A DNA stretch of 64,000 bases from Paenibacillus chibensis (GTDB taxonomy: Bacteria > Bacillota > Bacilli > Paenibacillales > Paenibacillaceae), in contig NZ_BIMK01000005.1 of the NCBI RefSeq assembly GCF_004001045.1, positions 124,001 through 188,000 of the forward strand. The letters run 5' to 3'. The position numbers and the translations under genes are program-made. Shown piece by piece: positions 25,359 to 34,305 of this stretch. The notes under the pieces were generated by a model, which saw only the letters and a list, made by a program, of their open reading frames with translations, was not told where the DNA came from and searched no databases. Numbering within the stretch: the stretch's first letter is position 1; each line of letters starts with the position of its first letter.

Positions 25359-26267
25359 TCAGGTAGCGTGATCGTCGAGATAAGATTGCATCGACCTTAA
25401 TTTGGCGGGATTTTTGATCAAATACAGCTGATGCAGCCTTTCTCCTGAAGCTGTCAAGCGGAAGCACCATGCGGCCATGACTTCTCCTCCGCGCGTAAAC
25501 AGTAGATTGGTCTCGCCGTTAATGTCGGCCACAACCACCTCCGAGGAACGTAAATTCCGATAAGCTTTGGGAGAGGCCAGCAGTCTCAGGAGGCGTTCGC
25601 TGCCGAATATGGGACGTATGGCTGTACGTACCGCTCCTCCGCCATCGGAGATCAGGACGGCATCCTCTGCCAGAAGACGAACCAAAGCCTGCGGATCATA
25701 ACGAAGAAACGCATCGGCGAATCGTTCCACCACGGCTTTACGCTGTCCCTCGGCCACGGGGGAGGAAGGCATCTCGCTTCCCTTGAGCAGCAGCTTCGCA
25801 CGGCTGAAAATTTTACGGCAGTTGGCCTCCGTCTTCCCGGTCATATCCGCGATCTGGTCATAGCCGTACTCAAACACCTCCCGCAGCAGGAAAACCGCGC
25901 GTTCCACCGGTCCGAGCCGCTCCAGCATCAGCAGATAGGCATAAGACAGGGTATCCTTTTGCTCCGCGGACAGCTCGGGAAGCTCCGACGCTGCACCGGA
26001 GACCGGCTCCGGAAGCCATTCCCCGATGTATTCCTCCCGTTGTTTCCTGGCCGAGTTCAAGAGGTTCAGACAGCGGTGAGTCACGGACTTGGCGATATAG
26101 GCCTTCATATTCCGCACATCCGCCGTATCTTTCGTCGCAAGCTCTGCAAACAGATCCTGAACAATGTCCTCTGCGTCGGTGTACATGCCCAGCATACGGT
26201 AAGCAATGGACAGGGCATAGGGGCGATACATGCGGTAGAGCGACTCAATTTCCGTATTTGGCTTCAT
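25359..26267 (-). CDS. ECF41-type RNA polymerase sigma factor (SigJ-like)
   Basis: 302-residue sigma factor: region 2 ('LYRMYRPYALSIAYRMLGMYTDAEDIVQDLF'), region 4 ('LGPVERAVFLLREVFEYGYDQIADMTGKTEANCRKIFSRAK'), then a SnoaL/NTF2-like C-terminal domain that regulates activity instead of a separate anti-sigma factor. The diagnostic ECF41 motifs are WLPEP (84-88), DGGG (208-211) and NPAKL (286-290, usual NPDKL). GGAGG before ATG 26267 supports that start over the 18-codon-longer frame. Its neighbour is the AhpD-like gene, the known genomic partner and target of ECF41 sigma factors. Confidence 0.92.
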   Translation of the reverse strand: MKPNTEIESLYRMYRPYALSIAYRMLGMYTDAEDIVQDLFAELATKDTADVRNMKAYIAKSVTHRCLNLLNSARKQREEYIGEWLPEPVSGAASELPELSAEQKDTLSYAYLLMLERLGPVERAVFLLREVFEYGYDQIADMTGKTEANCRKIFSRAKLLLKGSEMPSSPVAEGQRKAVVERFADAFLRYDPQALVRLLAEDAVLISDGGGAVRTAIRPIFGSERLLRLLASPKAYRNLRSSEVVVADINGETNLLFTRGGEVMAAWCFRLTASGERLHQLYLIKNPAKLRSMQSYLDDHAT

Positions 26268-26366
26268 CAGAGGACCTCCAGAAACAGATGGTTTGGCCGG
26301 GTGGAACGGCAAAAATATCAAAAGGCAACCGAATGCCTAAAAATAAGGATTCCTTTCTATGCATTA

Positions 26367-26396
26367 ACTTAAAATGATGCCGGATCTACAGTCAAG
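26367..26396 (-). promoter_or_regulatory. Possible SigA-type promoter of ECF41 gene
   Basis: On the minus strand TTGACT (26396-26391), 18-nt spacer, TAAGTT (26372-26367), between the AhpD-like terminator and the sigma-factor start. Confidence 0.4.
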
Positions 26397-26421
26397 CGGA
26401 TGGAGCCGAAGCCGCCACGAT

Positions 26422-26465
26422 AAAAGGAAACAAGAAACCCTGCGCCTAGGAAAGGCCAGGGTTTC
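26422..26465 (-). terminator. Terminator of AhpD-like gene
   Basis: GAAACCCTG and CAGGGTTTC form a 9-bp stem, followed on the minus strand by a T-rich tract (TTGTTTCCTTTT). It separates the AhpD-like and sigma genes into two units. Confidence 0.75.
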
Positions 26466-26499
26466 TCTATGCTTCATCCGCCTGGATGGAGGCTGGGTA

Positions 26500-26949
26500 T
26501 TATTTCGAAAAGCATCCCGGGAACATGCCCGTCGATATGGCGATCCGGTTCCAGCAATTGATGGCGTTGACGGCCAGAATGAGCTCCATGTATTCTTTTT
26601 CGTCAAAATGGGCTCTCGCCTGCGTGTACACCTCGTCCGGAACGCCTTGTTCGGAAATCTTCGTGACTGCCTCGGCCAGCGCCAGCATGGCGCGTTCCCG
26701 GTCCGTGAAGATCGGCGCCTCCCGCCAGGCGCTTAACAGGAAAATATGCTCCTGATAATCCCCCATCTTCATCAAATCCTTGGTATGCATATCGAGACAA
26801 AAAGCGCACCCGTTGATTTGGGAGACGCGGATCTTCAGCAGCTCATGCAGCGCGTGATCGATGGAAGAATCGGTCACCGATTTTTGCAGGCTCAGCATCG
26901 CTTTCAGCACATCCGGACTGGCGGTCCGGTAATTCAATCGCATGTTCAT
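26500..26949 (-). CDS. Carboxymuconolactone decarboxylase-family (AhpD-like) protein
   Basis: 149-residue all-helical protein with the redox pair of AhpD-like peroxidases: 'GCAFCLDMHTKDL' gives Cys48-x2-Cys51 and His55. Such proteins reduce peroxides or reactive species through the CxxC pair. ECF41 sigma factors characteristically drive a gene of this family, and a matching promoter lies upstream at 27027-27053, so this is the probable main target of the neighbouring sigma factor. Strong AAGGAGGAG ribosome site before the ATG. Confidence 0.92.
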   Translation of the reverse strand: MNMRLNYRTASPDVLKAMLSLQKSVTDSSIDHALHELLKIRVSQINGCAFCLDMHTKDLMKMGDYQEHIFLLSAWREAPIFTDRERAMLALAEAVTKISEQGVPDEVYTQARAHFDEKEYMELILAVNAINCWNRIAISTGMFPGCFSK

Positions 26950-27026
26950 GATTGATTTCTCCTCCTTGTTCCTCTTTTGCAGGATGTCTCAACCGCTAAA
27001 CATCTTAAACATCCTCACAATAAGGA

Positions 27027-27053
27027 GACAAACGAAGGAGCGGATTTGTGACA
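27027..27053 (-). promoter_or_regulatory. Predicted ECF41-type promoter
   Basis: Minus-strand TGTCACA (27053-27047), 16-nt spacer, TGTC (27030-27027). The published ECF41 consensus is TGTCACA with CGTC 16 nt downstream, so only one base of the -10 differs. It lies 78 nt before the AhpD-like start and overlaps nothing but the end of the SMR gene region. Confidence 0.7.
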
Positions 27054-27057
27054 AAGA

Positions 27058-27372
27058 TCAGGAAATGATTTTAAGGCCGACGGCCGAGCCGAGAATCATG
27101 GCGATAAACAGCACTCTCCGCCATTCCTTCGGTTCGCCGAACAAGAACATGCCGACGATCGTGCTGCCGACGGTTCCGATACCGGTCCAGACTGCATACG
27201 CCGTACCCATAGCCAGGGAATTCATCGCGTAAGATAGCAGCAGAAAGCTGCAGACAAAAGAGCCGAGCATCAGCGCAAAAGCGGACCAGCCCTTTTTTTG
27301 CGCTACACCCTTGATGCCGATGACGCCGAAAATCTCGCAGAAGCCCGCGAGCACAATCGCTGCCCATGCCAT
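27058..27372 (-). CDS. SMR-family efflux subunit (YkkD-like)
   Basis: 104-residue four-TM small multidrug resistance protein. The essential membrane Glu is in 'LAGFCEIFGVIGIKG' (TM1), and the 'YAMNSLAMGTAYAVWTGIGTVGSTIVGMFLFGEP' signature is intact. It starts at an ATG that shares one base with the stop of the upstream SMR gene (TAATG), so the two are translationally coupled. Paired SMR proteins work as heterodimers; the Bacillus ykkCD pair exports guanidinium and other cations. Confidence 0.92.
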   Translation of the reverse strand: MAWAAIVLAGFCEIFGVIGIKGVAQKKGWSAFALMLGSFVCSFLLLSYAMNSLAMGTAYAVWTGIGTVGSTIVGMFLFGEPKEWRRVLFIAMILGSAVGLKIIS

Positions 27373-27719
27373 TACGCATCCGCTCCTTTCTGATGGCTTC
27401 CTTCATTTCCCGTAATCAGCTTCAGCCCGACGACTCCGGCCAAGAGCACGAGAATCAGCAGGGTCTTCACCCAGCTGAAGGGCTCGCCGAAAACGAGCAT
27501 TTCCGTCACGACGGTGCCGGCAGTCCCAAGACCCGTGAATACGGCGTAGACCGTACCGACCGGGAGATGCTTCGAGGCGTCGATGATCAGAAAAAAGCTG
27601 ATCGCAATGGCGATTGCCGTGAGAATCCATTCCCAGACGTTGCTCGAATGCTTCAGGCCTGAGACCCAAAGAACTTCCACCACGCCGCCCAAAATAACAA
27701 ATAACCAATGCCGGTTCAT
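27372..27719 (-). CDS. SMR-family efflux subunit (YkkC-like)
   Basis: 115-residue partner of the next SMR gene. The TM1 Glu is in 'GGVVEVLWVSGLKHSS', and 'HLPVGTVYAVFTGLGTAGTVVTEMLVFGEP' is the SMR signature. ATG 27719 has AAGGAGG 6-8 nt upstream and starts 14 nt after the TetR stop codon, so tetR-SMR-SMR is one operon. No guanidine-I (ykkC) riboswitch is visible upstream; the TetR operator takes that regulatory place. Confidence 0.92.
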   Translation of the reverse strand: MNRHWLFVILGGVVEVLWVSGLKHSSNVWEWILTAIAIAISFFLIIDASKHLPVGTVYAVFTGLGTAGTVVTEMLVFGEPFSWVKTLLILVLLAGVVGLKLITGNEGSHQKGADA

Positions 27720-27733
27720 GATGCGCTCCTCCT

Positions 27734-28330
27734 TTATGATTCCGTTTGGCCAACCGCCCGGATGCCTGCCCAGAAAATGGGCCATGAGGCTCCGAGCCTC
27801 CGCTCCGCTCCCGGCAGCCCGCCGTACACCATCTCGACCAGAATACCGTCAGTCAGCGTCATATATGCAACGGCGGCATCCTCCGGCCGTGCGATCTTCA
27901 CCGCGCCATCCGCCTGTGCCTGCTGCATGAGCTGGACGACGCGCCGTTCCATTGAATCCAAAAATGGATAAATCAGCTCCATCACCTCGTCATACAGGGA
28001 GGAAGGGGGGAAGAAGGCCATCCGGAGCACGAATTTGCTCTCGCTGCTGCGGTTGTATTCTTCCAGCAGGAATTCCAGCAGCCCGTGCAGGCGCGTCTCC
28101 AGCGGCTGATCTTTGCAGCTGATAAAATAGTGGGTGATCCTGCGTTTCTCCGCCTTCAGCGCATCCTTCAGGGTGCTGAGGAACAGGTGGTCCTTGCCCT
28201 TGAAATGGGCGTATATGGAAGGCTTCTTGATCCCGACGTCATCGGCTATTTTTTGCAGAGAGGCGCCTTCGTAACCCTCCCGGGCAAAATGGGCCAGCGC
28301 GGTCTCCAGAAGCATGCGTTTTGCGTTCAT
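27734..28330 (-). CDS. TetR/AcrR-family repressor of the SMR operon
   Basis: 198-residue regulator with an N-terminal helix-turn-helix ('ETALAHFAREGYEGASLQKIADDVGIKKPSIYAHFKGKDHLF') and a typical ligand-binding core. First gene of the operon with the two SMR genes. A perfect palindrome at 28356-28369 just upstream of its ribosome site (AAAGGAGG) is the likely operator, so it probably represses itself and the pump until a cationic or other ligand binds. Confidence 0.92.
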   Translation of the reverse strand: MNAKRMLLETALAHFAREGYEGASLQKIADDVGIKKPSIYAHFKGKDHLFLSTLKDALKAEKRRITHYFISCKDQPLETRLHGLLEFLLEEYNRSSESKFVLRMAFFPPSSLYDEVMELIYPFLDSMERRVVQLMQQAQADGAVKIARPEDAAVAYMTLTDGILVEMVYGGLPGAERRLGASWPIFWAGIRAVGQTES

Positions 28331-28635
28331 GTTATTCTCGCCTCCTTTTAACTACCTAACGATCGTTAGCCATAATATTTTCACGAAAAAGCTTCCTTGT
28401 CAAGAGCTGGACAAGCCTTCATATAGCGGAATCGTTTTCCGCGCTTTTGCGGGCCGGGCTTGAATTAGATTCGTACCATTTCGAGATCATTCGCGAAAAG
28501 GCGTTTTTTTTCTCGGCAGCATATAGGAAGATTGGCCCTATTCATGTAAAATATAGTTTGCTATATCAGCTCAGTCATATCTTGAACTTTTTTTATAGAA
28601 GGTTGCAATAATGGAACAGAGAAGCGAGGGAAGAG
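28331..28635. other. 305-bp divergent intergenic region
   Basis: The left end carries the tetR-SMR operator and promoter. The remainder, to the cls ribosome site, is moderately AT-rich with T-runs at 28504-28511 and 28588-28594; no gene and no clear SigA promoter for cls is recognised. Confidence 0.5.
28356..28403 (-). promoter_or_regulatory. TetR operator palindrome and promoter
   Basis: CTAACGATCGTTAG (28356-28369) is a perfect 14-bp palindrome just downstream of a minus-strand TATTAT (28377-28372) and TTGACA (28403-28398; spacing 20 nt, or less with an offset -10). Its position at the start of transcription suits repression. Confidence 0.75.
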
Positions 28636-30141
28636 ATGAGAAGGGGAATACAGGCGGTTCTTGTGGCCGCGCTATTATTTACTTTTTATTATTTCAGCTT
28701 TGGCTTTTTCGGCAAAACAGCAGGGACCATCGTCAGTATCTTCTCCACCCTGACGGTCGTATCGCTCGGATTCATGATTTTTATGGAGAACCGCAATCCT
28801 TCCTCCACCATGGCCTGGATCTTGCTGCTGGCGCTGATGCCGGTCGTAGGTTTATTTTTTTATTTCCTGTTTGGACAAAACTACTTCAAACGCCGCAAGT
28901 TCGACAAGAAAGCGGAGCAGGATTTGAAAATCTTCGAGCGGCTGGAAGAAGGGGGCGTGCGCATCCATCAGGATTTGTCGGATTTCAACCCGATGCAGCA
29001 GCAGCTGCTGCGCCTGTCGCAGCGTCTGGCGCGGACGCCGATTTCCTTTTCGAGCGAAACCAAGATTTTGACGAACGGAAAAGAGACCTTCTCCACCCTG
29101 CTGCAGGAGCTGCAGAAAGCCAAGCATCATATCCATATGGAGTACTACATCTACCGTGCGGATGATATCGGCACCCGGATTCAGCGCATTCTGATCGAGA
29201 AGGCCAAGGCGGGCGTCCACGTGCGCTTTATGTACGATGCGTGGGGCAGCATGCAGCTCCCCAAATCGTTTTTGCAGGAAATGTCGAGCGCTGGCGTCCA
29301 GGTCGTGGCGTACGGAAGCTCGAAGGCGTTCTTCCTGTCGCGGGTCAATTACCGCAATCACCGCAAAATCGTCGTCGTGGACGGCAACGTCGGCTTCATC
29401 GGCGGGCTGAACGTGGGGGACGAGTACCTCAGCCGCAATTCCGCTTACGGCTTCTGGCGGGATACGCACATGTCCGTCAAAGGCGAGGCGGTACGCACGC
29501 TCCAGATCATCTTCCTCCAGGACTGGCACTACATGACGGGAGAAAAGGTGCTGGAAGCCGAATACCTGTCGCCGTTATTGGCCGAACAGAATGGCGGGGC
29601 GGTGCAGATCATACCGAGCGGACCGGATAACGACCGCCGCACGCTCAAAAACATTTTTTTCTCCATGATTACGTCCGCGCAAAAGTCAGTTTGGCTGGCT
29701 ACGCCTTATTTCATACCCGATGACGATATTTTGACCTCCCTGCGGGTGGCCGCGATGTCGGGGCTCGACGTGCGCATCCTGTTCCCGGCCAAACCGGACA
29801 AGTGGCTGCCTTTTCTGGCGTCCCATTCCTATTTTCCGGCGCTGCTCGATGTCGGCGTGCAAATTTACGAATACGAAAAAGGCTTCCTGCATTCCAAGCT
29901 GCTCATTATCGACGGGGAAGTGGCTACCATCGGTACCGCGAACATGGACATGCGGAGCTTTCATCTGAATTTCGAGGTGAACGCGCTGCTGGTGCAGACG
30001 GACAGCGTGCAACGCATCGTGTCGGACTTTGAGCGCGACCTGAAATCGACGAAGCAGATCGTTCCGGACACGTTCATGAAAAAGAAAATTTATGAGCGCT
30101 TCCTGGAGTCGCTGGCCCGGCTGATGTCCCCGCTTTTATAG
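28636..30141 (+). CDS. cls: Cardiolipin synthase
   Basis: 501-residue membrane enzyme condensing two phosphatidylglycerols into cardiolipin and glycerol. Two N-terminal TM helices are followed by 'FGQNYFKRRKFDKKAEQD' and two PLD catalytic motifs with canonical HxKx4D: HRKIVVVD and HSKLLIID. 'WRDTHMSVKGEAV', 'QDWHY' and the 'GTANMDMRSFHLNFEV' tail are all typical of the Cls family. ATG 28636 follows GAGGGA. Monocistronic. Confidence 0.95.
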   Translation: MRRGIQAVLVAALLFTFYYFSFGFFGKTAGTIVSIFSTLTVVSLGFMIFMENRNPSSTMAWILLLALMPVVGLFFYFLFGQNYFKRRKFDKKAEQDLKIFERLEEGGVRIHQDLSDFNPMQQQLLRLSQRLARTPISFSSETKILTNGKETFSTLLQELQKAKHHIHMEYYIYRADDIGTRIQRILIEKAKAGVHVRFMYDAWGSMQLPKSFLQEMSSAGVQVVAYGSSKAFFLSRVNYRNHRKIVVVDGNVGFIGGLNVGDEYLSRNSAYGFWRDTHMSVKGEAVRTLQIIFLQDWHYMTGEKVLEAEYLSPLLAEQNGGAVQIIPSGPDNDRRTLKNIFFSMITSAQKSVWLATPYFIPDDDILTSLRVAAMSGLDVRILFPAKPDKWLPFLASHSYFPALLDVGVQIYEYEKGFLHSKLLIIDGEVATIGTANMDMRSFHLNFEVNALLVQTDSVQRIVSDFERDLKSTKQIVPDTFMKKKIYERFLESLARLMSPLL

Positions 30142-30163
30142 CGGGGATTGCTTTTGTCTACGG

Positions 30164-30210
30164 TTGACATCATGGACCGGACATTTTAATATTGGTGATA
30201 ATGATTATCA
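30164..30210 (+). promoter_or_regulatory. Promoter with perfect Fur box
   Basis: TTGACA (30164-30169), 17-nt spacer, TAATAT (30187-30192), then TGATAAT-G-ATTATCA (30196-30210), a perfect 7-1-7 inverted repeat equal to the Bacillus Fur box core. The box covers the expected start site, so iron-loaded Fur would block initiation. Confidence 0.9.
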
Positions 30211-30246
30211 ATCGATAAAGAACAGAGAATGGGGAGGTAACCGGCG

Positions 30247-31074
30247 ATGACCCTTTTGCAAACCGAAGCGCTGACGCTCAGTTATGGAGATACGGAGATT
30301 ATTAAAGACCTGAGCCTGCATGTGCCCGAAGGCAAGGTGACCGTGCTGATCGGCAGCAACGGCTGCGGCAAGTCGACGCTTCTGCGTTCGCTGGCGCGCC
30401 TGCTCAGACCGACAAGCGGCTCTGTGCTTTTGGACGGAAAAGAAATACACCGCACCTCAACCAAAGAGGTGGCACGCAGCCTGGCGATTTTGCCGCAGGG
30501 GCCGACCGCGCCGGAAGGGCTGACGGTGCTTCAGCTGGTGAAGCAGGGTCGTTATCCCCATCAGTCCTGGCTCAAGCAGTGGGGCGAGGAGGATGAACGG
30601 CTCGTGCGGGATGCGCTGGCGATGACGGGATTATCCGATCTGGCGGAGCGCACCGTGGATTCCCTATCCGGGGGCCAGCGGCAGCGGGCCTGGATCGCGA
30701 TGACGCTTGCGCAGAATACGGACCTGATTTTGCTGGACGAACCGACGACGTACCTGGATCTGAGCCATCAGATTGAGGTGCTCGATTTGCTGTATGAGCT
30801 GAACCGTGAGCAAGGCCGCACCATCGTGATGGTGCTGCATGACTTGAACCTGGCCTGCCGCTACGCCGACCATATGATCGCAGTGAAGGACCAGGGCGTA
30901 TTTTGCGCCGGAGCTCCGGAGGATGTCCTGACCCCGCAGATGGTGAAGGAAGTGTTCTGCATGGACTGCATCATCGCAGAGGATCCGATTTTCGGTACGC
31001 CCATGTGCGTCCCCCATGGCAAAGGCCGTATATGCGGCGAACGCTGCCAGCTGAAGGCTGTTTGCGACAAATAG
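30247..31074 (+). CDS. Iron-siderophore ABC transporter ATP-binding protein (YusV/FecE-like)
   Basis: 275-residue ATPase that powers ferric-siderophore import. Walker [10 protein letters not shown] at residues 36-44, signature LSGGQRQR, Walker [13 protein letters not shown] and the switch His in 'VLHDLN'. The C-terminal ~40 residues are unusually cysteine-rich (CMDC, then single Cys in 'PMCVPHG', 'RICGERC' and 'AVCDK'), not standard for FecE/FepC. No permease or binding-protein gene is adjacent, so it may serve several transporters, as YusV does in Bacillus. Iron control is indicated by the Fur box at 30196. Confidence 0.92.
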   Translation: MTLLQTEALTLSYGDTEIIKDLSLHVPEGKVTVLIGSNGCGKSTLLRSLARLLRPTSGSVLLDGKEIHRTSTKEVARSLAILPQGPTAPEGLTVLQLVKQGRYPHQSWLKQWGEEDERLVRDALAMTGLSDLAERTVDSLSGGQRQRAWIAMTLAQNTDLILLDEPTTYLDLSHQIEVLDLLYELNREQGRTIVMVLHDLNLACRYADHMIAVKDQGVFCAGAPEDVLTPQMVKEVFCMDCIIAEDPIFGTPMCVPHGKGRICGERCQLKAVCDK

Positions 31075-31088
31075 TACCCAAATAAGCC

Positions 31089-31123
31089 AAAGGTGTCCTG
31101 CTTTTTAGCAGAACACCTTTTTT
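31089..31123. terminator. Intrinsic terminator after ABC ATPase gene
   Basis: AAAGGTGT-CTGCT pairs with AGCAG-ACACCTTT, with T6 next; also A-flanked, so useful for the convergent PLD-like gene. Confidence 0.85.
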
Positions 31124-31138
31124 GCGTTTGCGTCCGGA

Positions 31139-32656
31139 TTAGAAGGTTGTGAAGCCCAGCGCCTTTTGGATGCGGAACAGCACGTCCTTGAACCAGGTCG
31201 TTTTTTCCTGGTAAGCGCTGAGCTCCAAGCTGAATGAGCCCCCCTTATTGTTCCAGAGACGATCGAAGTAGGCCGACAGCTGTTGATCCAGAGGCGCTCC
31301 TGACGGAACGGACACCCACAGATCGTTTTCCAGATTGTAGTTGTCGAGATTGCGCGGCGTCATGTTGGTGGAACCCCCAAGAATGATGGACTCGCCCTCC
31401 GGCTTGTGGATATACATCATTTTCGTATGGAACTGCTCCTGGGTCGTATGGTACCAGCGGATCCGGATGCGCTCTTTCGAGCGTTTCGTCAGCTCGGCGG
31501 CCACGGGCCGGTTCGGGATGCCGATCTTCTCCTGCCCGAACGCATTTTGGTTCGGGTCGAGCAGCAGACGGATATCCACCCCGCGGTCCGCGGCGGAGAG
31601 CAGCGAGGTCAGCACCTTTTCATCGGCGATGTAGAACATGCCCATCCAGAGCGTATCGCCTTTTTGGGCCGCATCGATTTCCTGAAGCGCATACTTATAG
31701 ACCTTCCCCTCCGTCAAATAGCGGACCCCGATCGGTCCATCCTCGGCCTGGAGATCCCCGCCTGGCGTATACTGCGGAAGCTTGCCGCCATCGGACAAAT
31801 CGGCTGCAGCCTGCTCGGAAATTAAAATGTCCTGGATGATCGGTCCCTGAACCTCAAACGCCACGTTGGAGTGGTATGCGCTGGCATCATGGACGTTGCC
31901 GGAGGAAACCAGAGCCGTTTTCTCACTGACGATGACCTTCCGGTGATTGGCTTTGACATTGACGAGCTTCAGGTAGGAGCGAACCGTCATCTTCGGCCCG
32001 TCACTTGCCATCAAGTTCGGCAGCCAGCCTTTCCCGGACTGGCCGAACCACTGGAAGAAGGTGCGCCATACCGAGGAATAGATCGGATTCGAATCGCGCA
32101 GCGGATCGACGTCGGTGATGATCACGCGAATGCCGGCTTGTTTCATCTGTTCGAAGAGGGCGTTGGGCGCGGAGCCATAATTGGTGTTCACCTCGTCCGT
32201 GATAAAAACGATATCCATGTCGGGATAAGCCTGTTTATGCCGAACCAGCTTGTCCGTCAGCTGCTCGCTGATCTTCGGGAACTCCTGCCCCTTGTGGGTG
32301 TAATTATTAAACAGAAACAGGTCAATCACCAGGAATTTACGCGATTCGTCCACGATTTCATTGATTCTCTGGAGAATTTGCTGCTCACTGACAACCCTGC
32401 CGGAAGGGTCGGGATAAGTTAAATCATGGAGAAAACGAACCTGCTGCACATGGTACAGCGGGCTTTCATAGGAGACGCCGGGAGGAAGCGGCTTGTGGGT
32501 CTGGTATACAATGACGCCAGCGAGCCAGAGCACCAGCACAGCCAAGGCGGTGAATATCCACTTGCGCTTGCGGTGTCTCCGTTTTTTCGGCTTGTCCATC
32601 TCCGGAGCGGCGGCAAACCCGCTGCCTCCGTCGCTCTGCACGGTATCTTGTTCCAT
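31139..32656 (-). CDS. Membrane-anchored phospholipase D-like protein, altered HKD motifs
   Basis: 505 residues. A basic cytoplasmic head (KPKKRRHRKRKW) precedes one TM helix ('IFTALAVLVLWLAGVIVY'); the rest would be extracellular. Two PLD-like repeats follow, but the first motif reads HRKVIVSE (Glu for Asp) and the second HTKMMYIH (His for Asp), whereas the catalytic His and Lys remain. 'GGSTNMTPRNLDNYNLENDLWV' shows the post-motif region of the second domain. It is probably a PLD-superfamily phosphodiesterase of unknown substrate rather than cardiolipin synthase. ATG 32656 follows TAAGGAGG. Convergent with the ABC ATPase gene. Confidence 0.85.
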   Translation of the reverse strand: MEQDTVQSDGGSGFAAAPEMDKPKKRRHRKRKWIFTALAVLVLWLAGVIVYQTHKPLPPGVSYESPLYHVQQVRFLHDLTYPDPSGRVVSEQQILQRINEIVDESRKFLVIDLFLFNNYTHKGQEFPKISEQLTDKLVRHKQAYPDMDIVFITDEVNTNYGSAPNALFEQMKQAGIRVIITDVDPLRDSNPIYSSVWRTFFQWFGQSGKGWLPNLMASDGPKMTVRSYLKLVNVKANHRKVIVSEKTALVSSGNVHDASAYHSNVAFEVQGPIIQDILISEQAAADLSDGGKLPQYTPGGDLQAEDGPIGVRYLTEGKVYKYALQEIDAAQKGDTLWMGMFYIADEKVLTSLLSAADRGVDIRLLLDPNQNAFGQEKIGIPNRPVAAELTKRSKERIRIRWYHTTQEQFHTKMMYIHKPEGESIILGGSTNMTPRNLDNYNLENDLWVSVPSGAPLDQQLSAYFDRLWNNKGGSFSLELSAYQEKTTWFKDVLFRIQKALGFTTF

Positions 32657-32765
32657 GGAAATCCTCCTTATGTATGTATGCGAATAAGGGCTTGCTGCCA
32701 TCGTCAGTTATTAACGTCAAAGCTACAGGTTTGAAGCAGAGCGGACGGTAAACGATAAATGAGGC

Positions 32766-32814
32766 AAAAAAGGGAAACGCTGCACGGCCTTTAGAAAAAG
32801 GTGCCGTACAGCAG
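32766..32814 (-). terminator. Intrinsic terminator of mntH
   Basis: On the minus strand GCTGTACGGCACC pairs with CCGTGCAGC-region sequence and is followed by CCCTTTTTTG. The hairpin starts inside the last mntH codons. Confidence 0.65.
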
Positions 32815-34140
32815 GTAAAGGTTCAAGGCGGCGATGATGACCGCGACGATCCAGGCCAGAATTCGTATCCAGCGGGGGGCGACAAGCGGGCCCATTTTGG
32901 CCGGATCGGAAGTGAATTTAACGAGCGGGAAGACCGCAAAGCTCAACTGAAGCGAGAGTATGACCTGACTGAAGATCAGAAGCTTGCCGGTATAGCCCTC
33001 TCCGTACAGCCCGATGACGACGACGGCCGGAATGATGGCGATGAGCCGCGTCAGCAGCCGCCGGATCCATGGCTTCAGCCGCAGATTGAGGAAGCCCTCC
33101 ATGACGATTTGCCCGGCGAGCGTACCGGTCAGGGTGGAGTTTTGACCTGAAGCCAGCAGCGCGACCGCAAAGAGGATGCTGGCCATGCCCGTGCCGAGCA
33201 GCGGGGTGAGCAGATGGTAAGCGTCTTGAATCTCCGCTACTTCAGTATGCCCCGTGGAATAAAAGGCAGATGCAGCCAAAATGAGAATTGCGGCATTCAC
33301 GAACAGCGCAATGGTTAAAGCAACGGTCGAATCTATGGTGGCAAAGCGGATGGCGGATCTTTTTCCGGCCAGGCTCTGATCGATTTTACGGGTCTGCACA
33401 ATCGAGGAGTGCAGGTATAAGTTGTGCGGCATGACGGTCGCTCCCAGCATGGCCAGGGCGATGTAGAGCATCTGGGGATTGGTGACGATCTCGGTCTTCG
33501 GGACGAAGCCTTGCAGGATGCCGCCCATATCGGGTCTGGACAGGAAGAGCTCCACGCCAAAGCAGAGAATGATGATCGCGATGAACGAGATGACCATGAT
33601 TTCGATATGCCTGAAGCCTTTATTTTGCAGCATGAGGACAAGGATGACGTCCACCGAGGTAATAAGCACGCCATATATGAGCGGGATGCCGAACAAGAGC
33701 TGGAGCGCGATGGCCGTGCCGATGACCTCCGCCAGATCGCATGCGGCGATGGCGAGCTCGCACAGCACCCACAGCCCCATGCTGACGGGCTTGCTGTAGT
33801 GGTCGCGGCAGGCTTGGGCCAGATCCCGGCCGGTCGCAATGCCAAGCCGGGCGGAAAGGGACTGCAGCAGTATGGCCATCAGGTTGGAAACCATAATGAC
33901 CGACAAAAGCGAGTAATTGAACATGGCGCCCCCGGCCAAGTCAGATGCCCAGTTGCCCGGGTCCATGTAACCGACGGCGACGAGATAACCGGGTCCGGCG
34001 AAGGCCAGCAGCTTGCGCAAAAAGCTGCCCTTCAGCGGGATCTTCATGGACTGATGGACTTCCGGCAGGCTCGGTGTATCGTTACGCTTCCGCCATCCGC
34101 GGCTGGCAGCGGCTATTCGGCTTTCTTCACTGGCATTCAT
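32791..34140 (-). CDS. mntH: Nramp-family Mn(2+)/H+ symporter
   Basis: 449-residue, eleven-TM divalent-metal importer. The metal-site motif DPGNW is at residues 60-64 and the second metal-site motif '[10 protein letters not shown]' is intact, so transport competence is expected. The ~38-residue cytoplasmic head before TM1 is longer than in Bacillus MntH. GAGGAAGG lies before ATG 34140. A possible MntR/DtxR-type box about 165 nt upstream (34306) suggests Mn repression. The window also has the Mn exporter gene mntP, so both directions of Mn control are represented. Confidence 0.95.
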   Translation of the reverse strand: MNASEESRIAAASRGWRKRNDTPSLPEVHQSMKIPLKGSFLRKLLAFAGPGYLVAVGYMDPGNWASDLAGGAMFNYSLLSVIMVSNLMAILLQSLSARLGIATGRDLAQACRDHYSKPVSMGLWVLCELAIAACDLAEVIGTAIALQLLFGIPLIYGVLITSVDVILVLMLQNKGFRHIEIMVISFIAIIILCFGVELFLSRPDMGGILQGFVPKTEIVTNPQMLYIALAMLGATVMPHNLYLHSSIVQTRKIDQSLAGKRSAIRFATIDSTVALTIALFVNAAILILAASAFYSTGHTEVAEIQDAYHLLTPLLGTGMASILFAVALLASGQNSTLTGTLAGQIVMEGFLNLRLKPWIRRLLTRLIAIIPAVVVIGLYGEGYTGKLLIFSQVILSLQLSFAVFPLVKFTSDPAKMGPLVAPRWIRILAWIVAVIIAALNLYLLYGTFF

Positions 34141-34305
34141 AGGCAGTACTCACCTTCCTCAAGAAAATGGCGTTCGATTCGATGCTTTGCCGCGAGCGGT
34201 GGGCTAAACTACAGCGATCGGGACAGGTGGAATGGATGGACGGGGCTCCGGCTTGCTACATCATCATATGGAAAGAGCCCTCCTGAATTGCATGTACGTC
34301 ACAAA

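Noticed and set aside
27372..28330. Guanidine-I (ykkC) riboswitch before the SMR genes
   Set aside because: Only 14 nt separate tetR and the first SMR gene, and the tetR leader is short; no conserved ykkC blocks seen.
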